From assembly GCA_947311845.1 (NCBI GenBank), contig CAMZMU010000089.1:22906435-22970434 (forward strand): DNA of 64,000 bases, written 5' to 3'. Below are positions 36,760-48,600 of this stretch, in pieces. The number at the start of each line of letters is the position of its first letter. Position 1 is the stretch's first letter. The notes under the pieces were generated by a model. The model saw nothing but the letters and a program-made list of their open reading frames with translations. It was not told the origin of the DNA and made no database searches. The position numbers and the translations under genes were made by a program. The stretch is from Poa pratensis (taxonomy: Eukaryota > Streptophyta > Magnoliopsida > Poales > Poaceae).

Positions 36760-38770
36760 AAAGAGTAAAATGCTTGCTTAAGCTGACAGCCCAAGTGAAG
36801 AGAAATGTTACATCTGCAAGCATGCTCCCAGAACTATGCACCTGCAAGACTCACCAACAGAAGTAAAAGAAGGAACAATTCAATTAATATCAACTGTACT
36901 TGCAGCATATAAGGAAAAATAGTATAAGCTATACCTTAAATGTGAAAACCGCAACAGGAAAGCTGCTCTCCTTGTAGTTGTGAGGGAGGAATGGTGACAT
37001 CTGACGGCAGGTGATTTCGATTTCACGATCAGTTTCACCTACATTGCAATTATTTTACCTTAATTAGTAACATGCACCACATAACATTTTCAGATAATTG
37101 ACTGCGTATCTGTCATGTAAGAGGTAAAAGTGCATATGGAACTTTATTGCGGTAAATTACCATCATATAGGGGCCAAGATCTTGGAAACAAGGCACGATA
37201 AGTTTCCAGTCCCAAGATTGAATAGCGGACTTATCAATTTCCCTGCAAGTATGCATAATTAATAAACGATATCTCTGGTTGAATGACCAATAATAAGTTT
37301 GTTAAGATTCACAACTTACTCCTTTTTTTTGCGGGCATCCGCACTCGGTGCAGACACACCGTGGAGTATCTCTTTCCATTGGGATGCGAAACAGAAGCCT
37401 AGACGTGTGAAATTGTAATCACTGATTAAACGTTTTTAAGAGTGACAGTAGACATTGCAAATCAGGAAATGGAAGAGTAAAGTATAGTTACCGAAAACTG
37501 ATTTGCAAGGATAGGCCTTTCTTCATATATCCTGGGAATATCTGAAAATGCTGGAAGTCCTCTTTGTAGCTTCTCCCGATGCTTCCTGCACTGATGAAAA
37601 AATTATTTGAGAAAAGAACTGTACCATCCAAAGTTCAGTCAGCTACAGCCTATGTTGGGCTTCTTGTTGGAAAAATGACATGCCAACACATTTATCATCC
37701 AATGTAGCAAAGACTGAATTCAAAGAACCTCACCTCACCAACTTGCATCGAGCCCATCTGAAGACAAAGCTTGACTCATATTCCCAAACCAAAACACCTG
37801 AACTTCCTCACACCACTATGGTGGCTAAGCAGCAAGCATGACGATGAGTTGCAACACTGCAACCATGCCTCCAACTTCTCCAACACATCGACATGAGCAC
37901 ACATGGACGCACAACACACATAGCAGCACTAAATTGGGTGGAAAAAAAATGAGAAGTAGGTGCAGGACCCATCTCTCATGTGCAAATTCACGAACCTGCA
38001 ACACGCCACTTGATTCCAATATTGTACGCGCAGGAATTGCAGTTGGGGACGAATTCATCCTGCACACGAGCTCAATCTCAGGACCATAGCTTGGATCACA
38101 TCGTGACCTGACCAGTGCAGCGGCCTGGGCAATCCAGGTCTCAGGTGGTGATGAAGTGGTGAGCAGGACGACGGCGAAGACACCATTGAAGCAGGACGAG
38201 TACCACCGCTGGACGGTTCAGGCCATGACCGGAGCGACGGTCTCCTCTGCCTGAAGACGTGCGTAGCATTCTAGCCGCCTCCCACCTCGAACCATGAATG
38301 AATCGAGACCTCAAAAGAACAGATCAAGGTTCAGTTGACAGATCCGTGTAGCAGGGCACCTCCCAACACAATTGCTCAAATCCCATGGACAGAATCAAAG
38401 GCGGAAGGAGGGGCTATGAAACAAGGGACATCCATGTCCAGCGCTGCCGCATCGCGTCTCCGTTGGCGGCGCGGAGCGCGGCTAGGCCTGGCGGCTTTCC
38501 GCAGCTCCCGCATCACTTGCTCCTTTGGGACCCTCGCGTCGTACCACTGCCTCGCTGTGGGAGGGAGGGGGGACGGACCTTGTTGGCATCCCTATCAAGC
38601 GCCGCCGCAGGGCGTCCCCGTCGGCTGCGCGTCGCGTAATGAGGGCCCTGGCAGCCTCCTGTAGCTCCTGCATCACCTACCCCTTGGCCCGCGCATCTTC
38701 GTCGCCGCCGGCGATTGCCTCGCAGCGGGACATGGAGAGACGGTGGAGCCGGGTAGCGTGTGGATTGGAC
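36760..38770 (-). pseudogene. Broken multi-exon gene of unknown function
   Basis: On the minus strand a chain of exon-like blocks with GT/AG borders is visible: 37585-37492 (KHREKLQRGLPAFSDIPRIYEE), 37398-37320 (SHPNGKRYSTVCLHR), 37242-37161 (SAIQSWDWKLIVPCFQDLGPYM) and 37038-36935 ([20 protein letters not shown]). Upstream pieces lie at about 38090-37990 and 38740-38480. The frames do not join: an A-run at 37323-37330 seems one base short, and the next junction is also out of phase. The first exon is duplicated (MQELQEAARALITRRAADGDA near 38640; a frame-shifted MRELRKAAR copy near 38510) and carries a stop. I do not recognise the family. It looks like a decayed host gene, although assembly errors could explain single frameshifts. 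Confidence 0.4.
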
Positions 38771-38889
38771 GGAAGAGACCAGTCAACGATTAGCCTAGAA
38801 GCCCACGAGAACTCACGGAGCGAACCACCACGCTACAGTGGATAACGAGAAGACATCAAATTTATCTGTCGCTAACTTGTGGGCCCATG

Positions 38890-39867
38890 TCATGTAGCAG
38901 GAATTTTAGGGCACTGATTTGTGAGCCCAAAACGTGGATCAACCACAGGCCAGCAATTCTAGTGGGATTGTATGTTGTAGTGACCAGGTACAGACATTTA
39001 GAATCCCATTCCAAAATGGAGAGTCAGTCGGCTTAGGTACCACTTGAGATAAGATTTTTTCCTTTAAGATATTTATTAGACAACAGCTCCTGCCACACAC
39101 CTCTTTCATTAAGTAATTTGAATACTTTTTGCTTAACAAACACTTATTTTTAATATTAAGGATCTCAAAACTGAGCCCTCCTTGATCTTTCAGGCGACAT
39201 ATAATATTCCATTTAGTCAATCTGTACTTTTTCTTCGTTTGATCGGGAGATCTAAAATAATCTAACCTTTTTTTATACCCCAACAGGTAACTCAAAGAAG
39301 GGTAATAAAAAAATAGGTAAACTAGTCAAGACTGAACTAATTAGAACAAGACGATCTCCATATGACAACATCTTTCGGGCCCAAACACCCTAGTTTCTTT
39401 TCAACCCCATCTTCAATAGATTTACACACTTTAAGCAAAAACTTACGATAATGATTGTAATCCCAGATATTTGAACGGCAATGTGCCCTCATCACAGCCG
39501 AAAGTAAGTCTATAATCATTTTGCATTTCTTTAGCTCTTCTGAAACAAATTTTTACTTTTATGAAAATTAATCTTAGGGCCCGAAAGCTCCTCGAAAAGA
39601 GATAGAATAATCTTTATGCTTATTGCTTTATCCATATCATGTTCTAAGAATAAAATTGTGTCATCAGCATATTATAAAATAGATATCCCTCCCCCAACCA
39701 AGTGGGGTACAAGACCACATATTATAATCTTTGGGCCCGAAAGCTCCTCGAAAAGAGATAGAATAAGCTTTATGCTTATTGCTTTATCCATATCATGTTC
39801 TAAGAATAAAATTGTGTCATCAGCGTATTATAAAATAGATATCCCTCCCCCAACCAACAGCCACACA
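38890..39867 (-). mobile_element. LINE ORF2 fragment (RT core to C-terminus)
   Basis: The minus strand encodes the RT catalytic region twice (YADD at 39827-39816 and 39671-39660), then, after an internal deletion, the ORF2 thumb region (TKWNIICRLKDQGGLSFEILNIKNKCLL at about 39220-39130). A stop (TAA) directly precedes YADD in both copies. The right boundary lies about 45 bp upstream of the exonuclease start codon. Confidence 0.75.
39571..39861. repeat. 156-bp-period tandem duplication spanning the LINE YADD box
   Basis: Copies 39571-39705 and 39727-39861 are about 98% identical over 135 bp (differences at ATCTTA/ATCTTT, TCTTTATG/GCTTTATG, CAGCAT/CAGCGT). Confidence 0.92.
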
Positions 39868-39913
39868 ACACAAGCTCTCCTGCACTAGCTAGCCCAAGGT
39901 CGAGCAAGCGAAG

Positions 39914-40513
39914 ATGACCACCGCACGATACACCGTCCGCTTCGGCTCGGCCCTGATCGACACGACGGTCACCAGCGACACCGCGGCCGCCGACGAGTGG
40001 GTCCGCAGCGTCCGCGCCTCCAACGCCGGCCGCGGCCTCATCGTCGGCCTCGACTGCGAGTGGAAGCCCAACTACCGCGCCTGGACGACCTCCAAGGTGG
40101 CCATCCTCCAGCTATGCGTCGGCACCTCCTGCCTCGTCCTCCAGCTCTTCTACGCCAGCCACGTCCCCGCCGCCATCAGGAGCCTCCTCGGCGACCCCAC
40201 CGTGCGGTGCGTCGGCATCGGCGTCGGCGAGGACGCCGCAAAGCTGGCCGACGACTACGGCCTCGTGTGCGCGGCGGCCGTAGACCTCGAGGCCCGCTGC
40301 AACCAGCACCTCGGCATTGGTGGCGGCCTGGGCAGGACCAGGCTCGGGCTCAAGGGCTACACCAGGGAGGTGCTGGGGCTGACCATGGAGAAGCCGCGCA
40401 ACGTCACCATGAGCAACTGGGAGAAGCGCCAGCTTGATGTGGCGCAGGTGCAGTACGCTTGCATCGACGCATACGTCTCCTACAAGCTGGCCGAGCGTCT
40501 ACTCGACAACTGA
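39914..40513 (+). CDS. Werner-type 3'-5' exonuclease domain protein (DEDDy)
   Basis: A single-exon 199-aa protein. It is essentially one RNase D/WRN-exonuclease fold: Exo I LDCEW (D47, E49), Exo II GIGVGED (D107), and Exo III YACID (Y181, D185), which marks the DEDDy subtype. The usual SNWEKRQL segment precedes Exo III. All catalytic acids are present. Plant proteins of this kind act on DNA or RNA 3' ends; Arabidopsis WEX is linked to gene silencing, but grasses carry many small paralogs and the specific role is unknown. The ATG at 39914 follows AAG and heads a GC-rich frame with strong grass codon bias. There is no organelle-targeting signal I would trust. A LINE fragment ends about 45 bp upstream, so little native promoter remains. 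Confidence 0.9.
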   Translation: MTTARYTVRFGSALIDTTVTSDTAAADEWVRSVRASNAGRGLIVGLDCEWKPNYRAWTTSKVAILQLCVGTSCLVLQLFYASHVPAAIRSLLGDPTVRCVGIGVGEDAAKLADDYGLVCAAAVDLEARCNQHLGIGGGLGRTRLGLKGYTREVLGLTMEKPRNVTMSNWEKRQLDVAQVQYACIDAYVSYKLAERLLDN

Positions 40514-40995
40514 TGGAAACTAGTATATGGCTCTTTGGATCGATACTGCTGAAGTATGTCAGGCTGGGTCTACCTTAATCGTATTCTGCAACTTCTGTTT
40601 TGGACTTTCGTTACTTAGCTGTGTAAGGGTTTGTTTCATGCATGGTCAATGATGTTATGTTGGAATCTCGATTAGCAACGCAAATGAGGGAAGGGAGAAA
40701 ATGATTTATTGGTATATTATTGAACAATGGACTTCTTTTTTAAGTGTGGAAGGAGGTCTGCCTTTGTGTTGGACAGAACAAGAGAATGACAATGGCCCAA
40801 GACCCGTGCATACGACTTATCACATAAAAAACGGAATAACAACATCGATATCACCGATCAAAGTACTCTCAGCAAAAAATGTTATAGTTCTCAAAGCCGG
40901 TCCTTCTGTTCTTTGATTTTTTTTCACCACCCATGGTTGGCATAGATGTTTTGTTTTTTAAAAGAGAGTTGAATTTTCAATTTGGAGTGCAAGAC
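40514..40995. other. 3' flank of the exonuclease gene
   Basis: AT-rich sequence that should include the exonuclease 3' UTR. A plus-strand open stretch of 71 codons (40701-40916) shows no recognisable domain and is not called. The region ends at the AGG duplicated by the CACTA insertion. Confidence 0.4.
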
Positions 40996-41340
40996 AGGCA
41001 CTACGGGAAAAATAGCAGTTTCCGACGGTTTTTTCATTGCCGACGGCTATTTATCGGGGCCGTCGGCATACAGACACTACCCCGACGGCTTTTATAAAGG
41101 CCGTCGGCAAACATATACCGTCGGTATACAGCAGCTATGCCGACGGCCTTTTATGAGGCCGTCGGCATACCGAAGCCGTCGGCATATAGGAAACTTTTGC
41201 CGTGGGTGACCGTCGGCGTATATGTGCCACGTGGATGTCCAGTTTGTTAGTACGACGGAATTTTAACGGCGAATGTTGTATGCCGACGGGCCGTGTGTTG
41301 AAACCGTCGGCATATATTTTTCCGCTTCGAAAAATAAAAA

Positions 41341-41425
41341 TGTGCAGACAGGATTCGAACCGTGCACCTGCTGCACGCACGCGACTGCAAATCTCTACTA
41401 GCCAACCTAGCCAAAACATTCCTTG
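41341..41425 (-). other. tRNA-like segment with B box
   Basis: On the minus strand GGTTCGAATCCTG (a match to the Pol III B box / T-loop) sits about 45 bp downstream of TTGGCTAGTAGAG, an A-box-like phrase. The stems needed for a real tRNA do not all pair, so this is a tRNA-like relic in the CACTA subterminal region rather than a tRNA gene. Confidence 0.4.
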
Positions 41426-41768
41426 TACAGATTACAGTTAACATTGTATATATCTATTTCCTAAACAGTAGTACTAAATTTCACAATATTATTTGTTTGA
41501 ACACAAGTTTGAAATATTTGTGTATATATAATTATATATTTATACCATTTGTAAGATAAATTATATTTTGATCAAATATATTTGGGTACATAATTATTTC
41601 TTATGCCCAAATACATTTACACATATATTTGCACCATTTATAAGTATATATATTACGCTCAAATATATTTGCATACATAGTTTTTTTCGACTATCTACAT
41701 CATTATTTATTTATTGCAACATTCACACACGCCCCGGCGCAATGTTATGCAAATAAAAAAATCGACTA

Positions 41769-42760
41769 TGAAGGATTTCCATTTTTTTTAATTCTTTATG
41801 CCGATTTCAAAATGAGGTCAAAATTGCCGACACGACAGTTCTTGGCTACGGGTTGAATCTTGCCAAAACATTAGGGTATCTATGATTAACTGACTAATTG
41901 TAAACCTAAAAATGATTTTTACAAAAAATAACAAGCAAACTACGAAGCAGCTGCAATTCAAATTTGACCCGCTTCCAGCTAAATCGCCTGCATTTTGTCT
42001 TTTTAAAAAGAGGTGGAGGGAAAGCTTTTGACAAGCGACCATTTGGTTATTTGTGCATCCAATGTGGTCTTATATTTTTATTAAATGATGAGGTCCAATT
42101 TTGGAACAAAGCTTTTGACAAACTCATTTTTTGCACTCGAAAAATGAAAAATGATTTTTTCGTGCGAAACAAATGAAAACTTTCTTCGTCAACATTGTTC
42201 GGCATTCTAAGACACACACTTTTGCAAAATATGAGATCATTTGAATACACTATGTCATGTTTGAGGTCATAACAGTCGTCATTTGCCCTGAAAGTTATGA
42301 ATCTTCATACATGATAGCTCATTTATGAGAACACTTTGTCAAAATAATTTCCGTATTCCAAGTTTTTTAGTTTCCCTCGATACTAGGTCACATATAATGA
42401 CACCCTGCGAAGGATTTCCATTTTTTTGATTTTTTTTGAATTCTCTAGTCCGATTTCAAAATGCTGTCAAAATTGCCGACACGACAGTTCTTGGCTACGG
42501 GTTGAATCTTGCCAAAACATTAGGGTATCTCTGATTAAGTGACTAATTGTGAACCTAAAAATGATTTTTACCAAAAATAACAAGCAAACTACGAAGCAGC
42601 TGCAGTTCAAATTTGACCCGCTTCCAGCTGAATCGCCTGCATTTTGTCTTTTTAAAAAGAGGTGGAGGGAAAGCTTTTGACAGGCGACCATTTGGTTATT
42701 TGTGCACCCAATGTGGTATTATATTGTTATTAAATGATGAGGCCCAATTTTGGAACAAAG
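41769..42760. repeat. Direct duplication, about 350 bp, 649 bp apart, inside CACTA
   Basis: 41769-42118 and about 42415-42760 match closely, sharing GACACGACAGTTCTTGGC, AAACATTAGGGTATCT and TTTTGACA.GCGACCATTTGG. The spacer 42119-42414 is single-copy. Confidence 0.88.
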
Positions 42761-43069
42761 ATTTTGTAGTTTCTTTGGAAAAAAACCCATTTTTGGCACT
42801 CAAAAAATGAAAAGAAAATCACATGGATAATGTAAACTGGCCGTGACTCATAGGAAAACGGTGCCCTGCGGCCTATTTTCTACATAGCTAGCTCAGAGCC
42901 GTCGGATGCGGATCAACGGCTGATGTTCGTCCTGGCTAGAACAAAACGAGCTTTGCCCTAACCCAATCCTCCCATTTCCCCTCTCCCCTCCCCGTTCAGT
43001 CCACTGCCGCTCCCGCTGCAGAGAGGCGGCGGCTGGCTAGCCGCTGCGCGCCGCCCAATCCTAGCCCCA

Positions 43070-43490
43070 ATGGCATCCACTGTCGCACCGCCCGCCGCCC
43101 TCGTCGCCCGCCGCGCCGCGTCCGCCGCCGCCACGCCGCTCCGGCGCGCGGGGCTCGCTGCCGGGTGCCACCCGGTGCGGTCGCTGGCATTCGCGGCCTG
43201 CGGCGGCGCAGGCCTCGCGATCCAGTCGCCTCCCACTGCCGCACGGCCGGGCGACCTCGTCGCCGCCGAGCTCGAGGGGAAGCGCGTGCGTTTGGACGCC
43301 GGCGATGTGTTGCCGTCCACCAGGGTGCGACGGTGGGCGATGCGAGCCACAGAAGATCCGGCGTAACCGCCGCCACGCTCCTAGCTCCTGTGGCCGCGAG
43401 ATCCGGCGGGGACCTCTTTCCGCGCGTCCTCGTCCTTCGCCGAAGCAGGCCGGCGCGGCGCCTCGGCTCCGTTGTCCTCTCCCGCCGGTG
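43070..43490 (+). pseudogene. Gene-like GC-rich segment carried by CACTA
   Basis: A 98-codon open frame (43070-43366) starts in good context (CCCCAATGGC) and is Ala/Arg-rich like a plastid transit peptide. It ends in a GC-rich block with a donor-like CGCCGGTGAGAC at 43482-43493. A second exon-like block preceded by CTGCAG occurs at 43973-44107, also ending in CACAGGTGAG. This exon/intron texture is unlike the AT-rich rest of the CACTA and suggests captured host sequence. The source gene is not recognised. Confidence 0.4.
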
Positions 43491-45955
43491 AGACATGTCC
43501 TTCTCCCCCAACTCTAGGATTTGCCCTAGTATACAAAATGCAATTTTGTACTGGTTACGATTGCATCCTGACAGCTCAAGTCTTACGGTCTTACCCTGCA
43601 AAGATTTATTCATGTGACTCCATGCTTTTATCTACATAAGAACTGAACATATTCCATCATATCATATATAGGATCAACTATTAAGTAGGTTGGTTGGATG
43701 GTTTATTATTTATCTGTACAGCTATTAATATGGATAGAACTTAAGGAGCAGATGTACAATGAAGTATTTGATTGGAATAATATGGATATGCTTGTGAGGA
43801 TTTCTCTGTCTTGTCCTAATCAGAAAGATGCTTGTTTTTTTGAATAAGTTGCTACCCTGGTTTGATGGAAGGATGCAATTTTGTCAAGTGTTGCTGCCAT
43901 TGGGCATAACTTGATGGTCTTATGTGATGTTAAATGTTACTGATGATGTGAAGCCTCACTCTGCCGCTGCAGGAGATGATGGCGGGCACAAGCCCCTCCA
44001 CGACGGCCACACGGTGACGATGGCGCTACCAACACATGTGGTCTTCTCGCTGGCTCACGCTGCTCGACAGTCGTGCTTCTTCACTTGCCGGTGTCACTAA
44101 TCACAGGTGAGAGTAGCTTCCTGCCTCCACCTGATCTTGCTCTTGTTTTTCTTTAGATGGACATGGTTTGGTTCTTGGTTGTTGCGCGACTGTTCTGCCC
44201 GTTCTTGGTTGTTGGTTTATTTCATTTGCATCATGGTTCAGCTCCTTTGGATAGTATTGGTAATTACACATTGGTGAACTTGATTACCTTTATTGAGATA
44301 CTTATAACTTCAGCGATTTGGCAGTAATTTGATTGAGCATTGGAGGTGAAATTGCATGGATTAACTACTGTGAACTGTGCTACTAGTACTAAGATACCAT
44401 GTCCTTGTCAGCTTTACTATACTACTTGTACATGATCAATACATGGTGTACATATATGCAGTGATAATCATAAAGAGTAACAAATTTAAATATTTTTGTT
44501 CTCCATATACTTGTTGTATATTTTTGCATTGTTCATGCTAATGTTATATCTATATGTGTACATATGTCTTCATTTGATTTATCTTGATATGTGTGTCATT
44601 TACAATATTGGTCATTTATCTACATGTGGTTATATGATTGTATATTGGCAAGTTTGGTCTGTCTTATTAATATGAGTGAGTTTTGGATAGGTGATTATGT
44701 CCTACTAGGATGCAATAGTGCCTCATCATCAAGCGCCTCACCAACTCGTTCATGATGCACAAATGCAACAAGGCAAGAAGATCATGGGTGTGTGCATTAT
44801 CAAGCACACCATGAGATCATCCACCTCCTCACCGACAATAACTCAATCCAGATCAGTGTCGATGTTATCATCAATAGGTATAGCTCTCAGTTCCCTTTAT
44901 TCTATCTTTTCTGACCATGGGCTATGTTCAATAATGACAGAAGTAGTTCTGATAGTTAAGTACTGTCATTTGTGTTGTATGAAAGATGCTTGGTGCATGT
45001 ATCATGTGCTGCCTATAGTAGTTGTTAAGCCTCATCTAACTATGTCATCTGTCAGCATTGTTGTTCTTTTCCTGTTTTGCTACTAGGATATTAGTATAGT
45101 TAAATGTTTCTGATATGCATGTTGTGCAAATGTGTATATGACCTGATGTTCCTGATTGTTTGTAGATGGGCAACCCGAACCAATGGAAGAAGAATAGGCT
45201 GACTTACTGGCCTAATTGGAACTTGCATGCTTTATTACTTCTTTTGGGTTATAGGTGAAATACATGATATATGCATGTTAAATTTTACTTACATGTTGGC
45301 TCGCTGTGATTCACTTGTTATATTATTTTGTGTTTTTGGTTATAGCTGAAATTTGATCTTTGTATAAAGCATGCATCAAGTTTCTCTAATGGCAGTGTGG
45401 TCAAGAGATGAGAAGAACACGAGGATCCGTGTAAGAATGACAACTTAGGGAAAAATAGATGCAAACTACATATCATACCTGTTCTGTTTGATTTGGTATT
45501 GTTTCTAGAAAACAGAGACTTTTTTGATGTTTATGGTAATCTCATTTGCCGAGACAAGTATGTAACCTATATAATCACGTCTGTAATTGTATCTGTATAT
45601 TGCTAGCCTTTTTTTCGCTCTTTTTTTTTTGGTTCTGGTCAGCTAGTATGCCGACGGCAAAACCGTCGGCGTAGACATCCATGGAAGTTAACCAGGGAAT
45701 GCCACGTGGATTATATATGCCGACGATCGGCCGTCGGCAAACTGTTGTGACGACGTCAAACAACCGTCTCCGTTAATTTGTTTGCCGACGGGCCAATAAA
45801 ACCGTTGGCATGTGAGTGTATGCCGACGACCTTCCTTTCCCGACGGTTTTTCCTGTGTATGCCGACCGAGAAGATGCCGACGGCCAAATGCCGACGGTTT
45901 CTGGCCCTTTGCCGACGGTTTCTGGCCGTCGGGAACGATACGTTTTCCTGTAGTG

Positions 45956-46731
45956 AGGCCTTTGGTTTGCATTTAGTCGCTGATTCCATTGGACGGTAAG
46001 CGTTCTATTCTAAAGGATGATGAACTAGCCGATTTTTTTTTTGGTAAAAAGGTCCAACTTTAAGTCAAACATCCAAGGTTCATGCTATAGGACCTCCCTA
46101 GAATATTTAGATTTTCTTTTGGGCACGTATCAAGTCATTTTCAGAGCCATTGCCTTGAGGCAATTCTTGAAGTAATAGAAGTGACTGGGATTTTTAATAT
46201 CAATCCAATACTTATGAGGCGAAAACCATTCATGCCATAACAAACATAGACGAAGAGCACATGCGATTTCTTAGTATCCATCCGGACCCTATGACATTTC
46301 GTATTTTATTATTTTTATCTTCACCTTGCACTAGCACCAACAATTTTCGTCTTTCTAGTTCAAAGGAAGCTCCTACTTTTTTTGAAATACCTTGATTGTG
46401 GTCTTTTTTACTTCTATGAGGATTTTTTTCCTTGCCAAGCTACCACCTTGGCTCTAGCTTTCTCCAAAGTATGCTGAAATCCATGCTCGATGGATTCGGT
46501 AAAGATTAAGCATCAGGCTAGGTACTTAATTTGGAGATCGTCTTTGCTTGAACTCAAATCTTTGAGAATGTTTTCCAAATCAATGTTATAGCATATGGTT
46601 TTGATGCCATATTTATATCAATCTTATTTACAAGGATCTATGTACTAAGAAAGGGCGAGCTTGTGAGCATGAAAAGATAAGAAGCACGATTTATCCAGGT
46701 TAATTGAGGCCCCCCGACGCAAGTAATAATA
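45956..46731. other. Unassigned stretch after CACTA
   Basis: No coding feature recognised. The end (46690-46740) reads like degraded retrotransposon LTR (TTTATCCAGGTTAATTGAGGCC, similar to 6332-6352 of the first Gypsy LTR) and continues across the hAT-type MITE. Confidence 0.35.
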
Positions 46732-46739
46732 ACCCTATG

Positions 46740-46908
46740 CAGTGGCGGAGGCAGAATTCAATCACGCCCCGGGCTAAATGTATCCAAGGAGTGGCAATTA
46801 GTGGTAAACAGTGGTAAAAATGCTACAGTATTGAACAGTGTTACAAAGGATTTCAGTGTCACACCCAGGGTCATGGCCAGGGTGGCCCGGGGCCTGGCTC
46901 CGCCCCTG
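46740..46908. mobile_element. 169-bp hAT-type MITE
   Basis: Perfect 8-bp duplication ACCCTATG (46732-46739 and 46909-46916). Terminal inverted repeats are CAGTGGCGGAGGCAG and CAGGGGCGGAGCCAG. An 8-bp duplication and CAG(T/G)GGCGGAG ends are typical of hAT-derived MITEs. Non-coding. Confidence 0.9.
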
Positions 46909-46916
46909 ACCCTATG

Positions 46917-48600
46917 ACCTGCTTGTTGATATAACTAAGATTGACACAAACTATACAAAAGTCTTAATTAGGGTGTACAGACAACCTGATCAACCCGCGA
47001 CTAAAACCGATCCTGACTAGACCTTTTCCCAAGCAACTCCGAATACTGGAAAATCTGAATGAAATTCGATAAGAGAAATCAGAGCATGTTTATCAATTTG
47101 TGATAACTACTTATTTATGAGTGAGAAATGCTTCATGCGAGCACCCTTGGCGGCCTGCTTTTGAGATTATGTTCTCACAAGGATCGTAGTGTTGTTTGAG
47201 AGTAATCTAATATAGGGCTAAACTTATCTCTCCTAGAGTTTTGTTTCTTCTATGTAGCTTGTTTGGTTGAGTATGCATTTTATTTCACCATGGACCCGGT
47301 GTCCTTTTATATGCTCCATGTCTTGACCTCCAACGTGAGATCTGATATGATCTACCTAAAATAAGATATCCCTAGATCAGCTGAGCCGGAATCCCTTGTG
47401 ATTATTTCTATCTATGCATGAGTCATTCCCTAGTATGATGTGTGTTGGCTGTTGCAGAAGAACCACTCAGTACTAAGTGACGTGGTAGATGGAAGCAAGT
47501 AGGATTGCTGTCATTAAAAATTGCAAGCAATGTTATTTTTATGATGGTTTAGCCAATCTTTATATAGATGTTAGTAGTCGATAGGCCGACCTTTATTATA
47601 GTATTTTCATAAAAAAGGTTGACCTTATAGTAGTAGTACATACCTTTTTTTTCTTTAGGACGGTCCCATAAATATCTTCCTTTGGTCTTCCAACACGGAT
47701 TCTAGTCCGTTTCAGATTGAAAAAATATATCCCAAAATAAATGTTGCAATCCTTGGTATTCCATCTAGATATAATAACATTGTTTTGACAAGACAATAGT
47801 GAGAAAATATTAGTGAGATGGAACATGGTTTGTCATCCTAAACATGTGGGGTGGGGAGGGGTGGTCTTGGTATTCATGAGCTAGGGTTAAAAACTCAGCC
47901 CTACTTGGTCAAAATTAAGCCTACCGGATAATAAAACTAAATCTAAAAAATGATGGTACCTTCGTAAAGATGTAATCCTTAACGAGATAATCTTTCAAAT
48001 CTAAACTGGCATGAGAGGTTATAGTGTGGATTTTGTCAGCATATGAGACAATGGAGAACTTATTTTTCCAACACAACTTTGCCTGTTTTATATGGTTATT
48101 CATCAAATGGATTCTATCAAATGGATTCTAACTTGTATACTCGATGTGTAGTGTTGCAAAAAAATAGCATCAGTTACATGGAAGATCTAAGTATAGAATT
48201 ATCATTAGAGTGGAAGCTAGCTATTACCGTCACTAGATTGTTTTGACTATGTAAAATGATTTGGTTTTAATAATGAGATTTTTTCTCCTTTGCAGATCAT
48301 TTACCATTGTACCTATTTACTTCATTTATGATCATCTTTAAAACGTTTGGAGAACAAAAAATATTTATGGAGGTCTTTACATGATTTGAGAAGGCGGCAA
48401 GGGATATTTTTATCCCATATGGATGGCAGCGTACTATACAGATCGGCTCTCCAACATTTTAGGCATTGTATCATACTTGTTTAGCGACATTTTTGCTTGT
48501 TTGTTTTATACTTTGTTGAGCGGCTATGTGCATCTTATCTATGTTGATGTCTGGTGTGGCATCATATATTCTACCAGCGTATGCTAAATTATGAGTTCAA
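46917..48600. other. Degenerate retroelement sequence
   Basis: The left part (46917-47450) continues the LTR-like sequence seen before the MITE. The rest is AT-rich, and the far right probably grades into the LINE fragment that hosts the Copia element. No intact coding region. Confidence 0.35.

Larger units (their letters stand above)
40999..45955. mobile_element. CACTA (En/Spm-type) DNA transposon, non-autonomous
   Basis: Ends are CACTACGGGAAAAA at 40999 and CACTACAGGAAAAC on the opposite strand at 45955, flanked by a 3-bp duplication AGG (40996-40998 and 45956-45958). Both subterminal regions (41030-41320 and 45645-45935) are packed with GCCGACGG / CCGTCGGC motifs in both orientations, the transposase-binding repeats of this superfamily. 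No TNPD/TNPA-type transposase is visible. The interior carries a 360-bp duplication and GC-rich gene-like segments around 42960-44110. It lies about 490 bp downstream of the exonuclease stop codon. Confidence 0.93.

Noticed and set aside
39997..40437. 146-codon Arg/Pro-rich plus-strand frame
   Set aside because: Frame-shifted shadow of the exonuclease gene, explained by its high GC3.
41341..41425. Genuine tRNA gene
   Set aside because: B box is good, but acceptor and anticodon stems do not pair convincingly and it lies within CACTA subterminal sequence.
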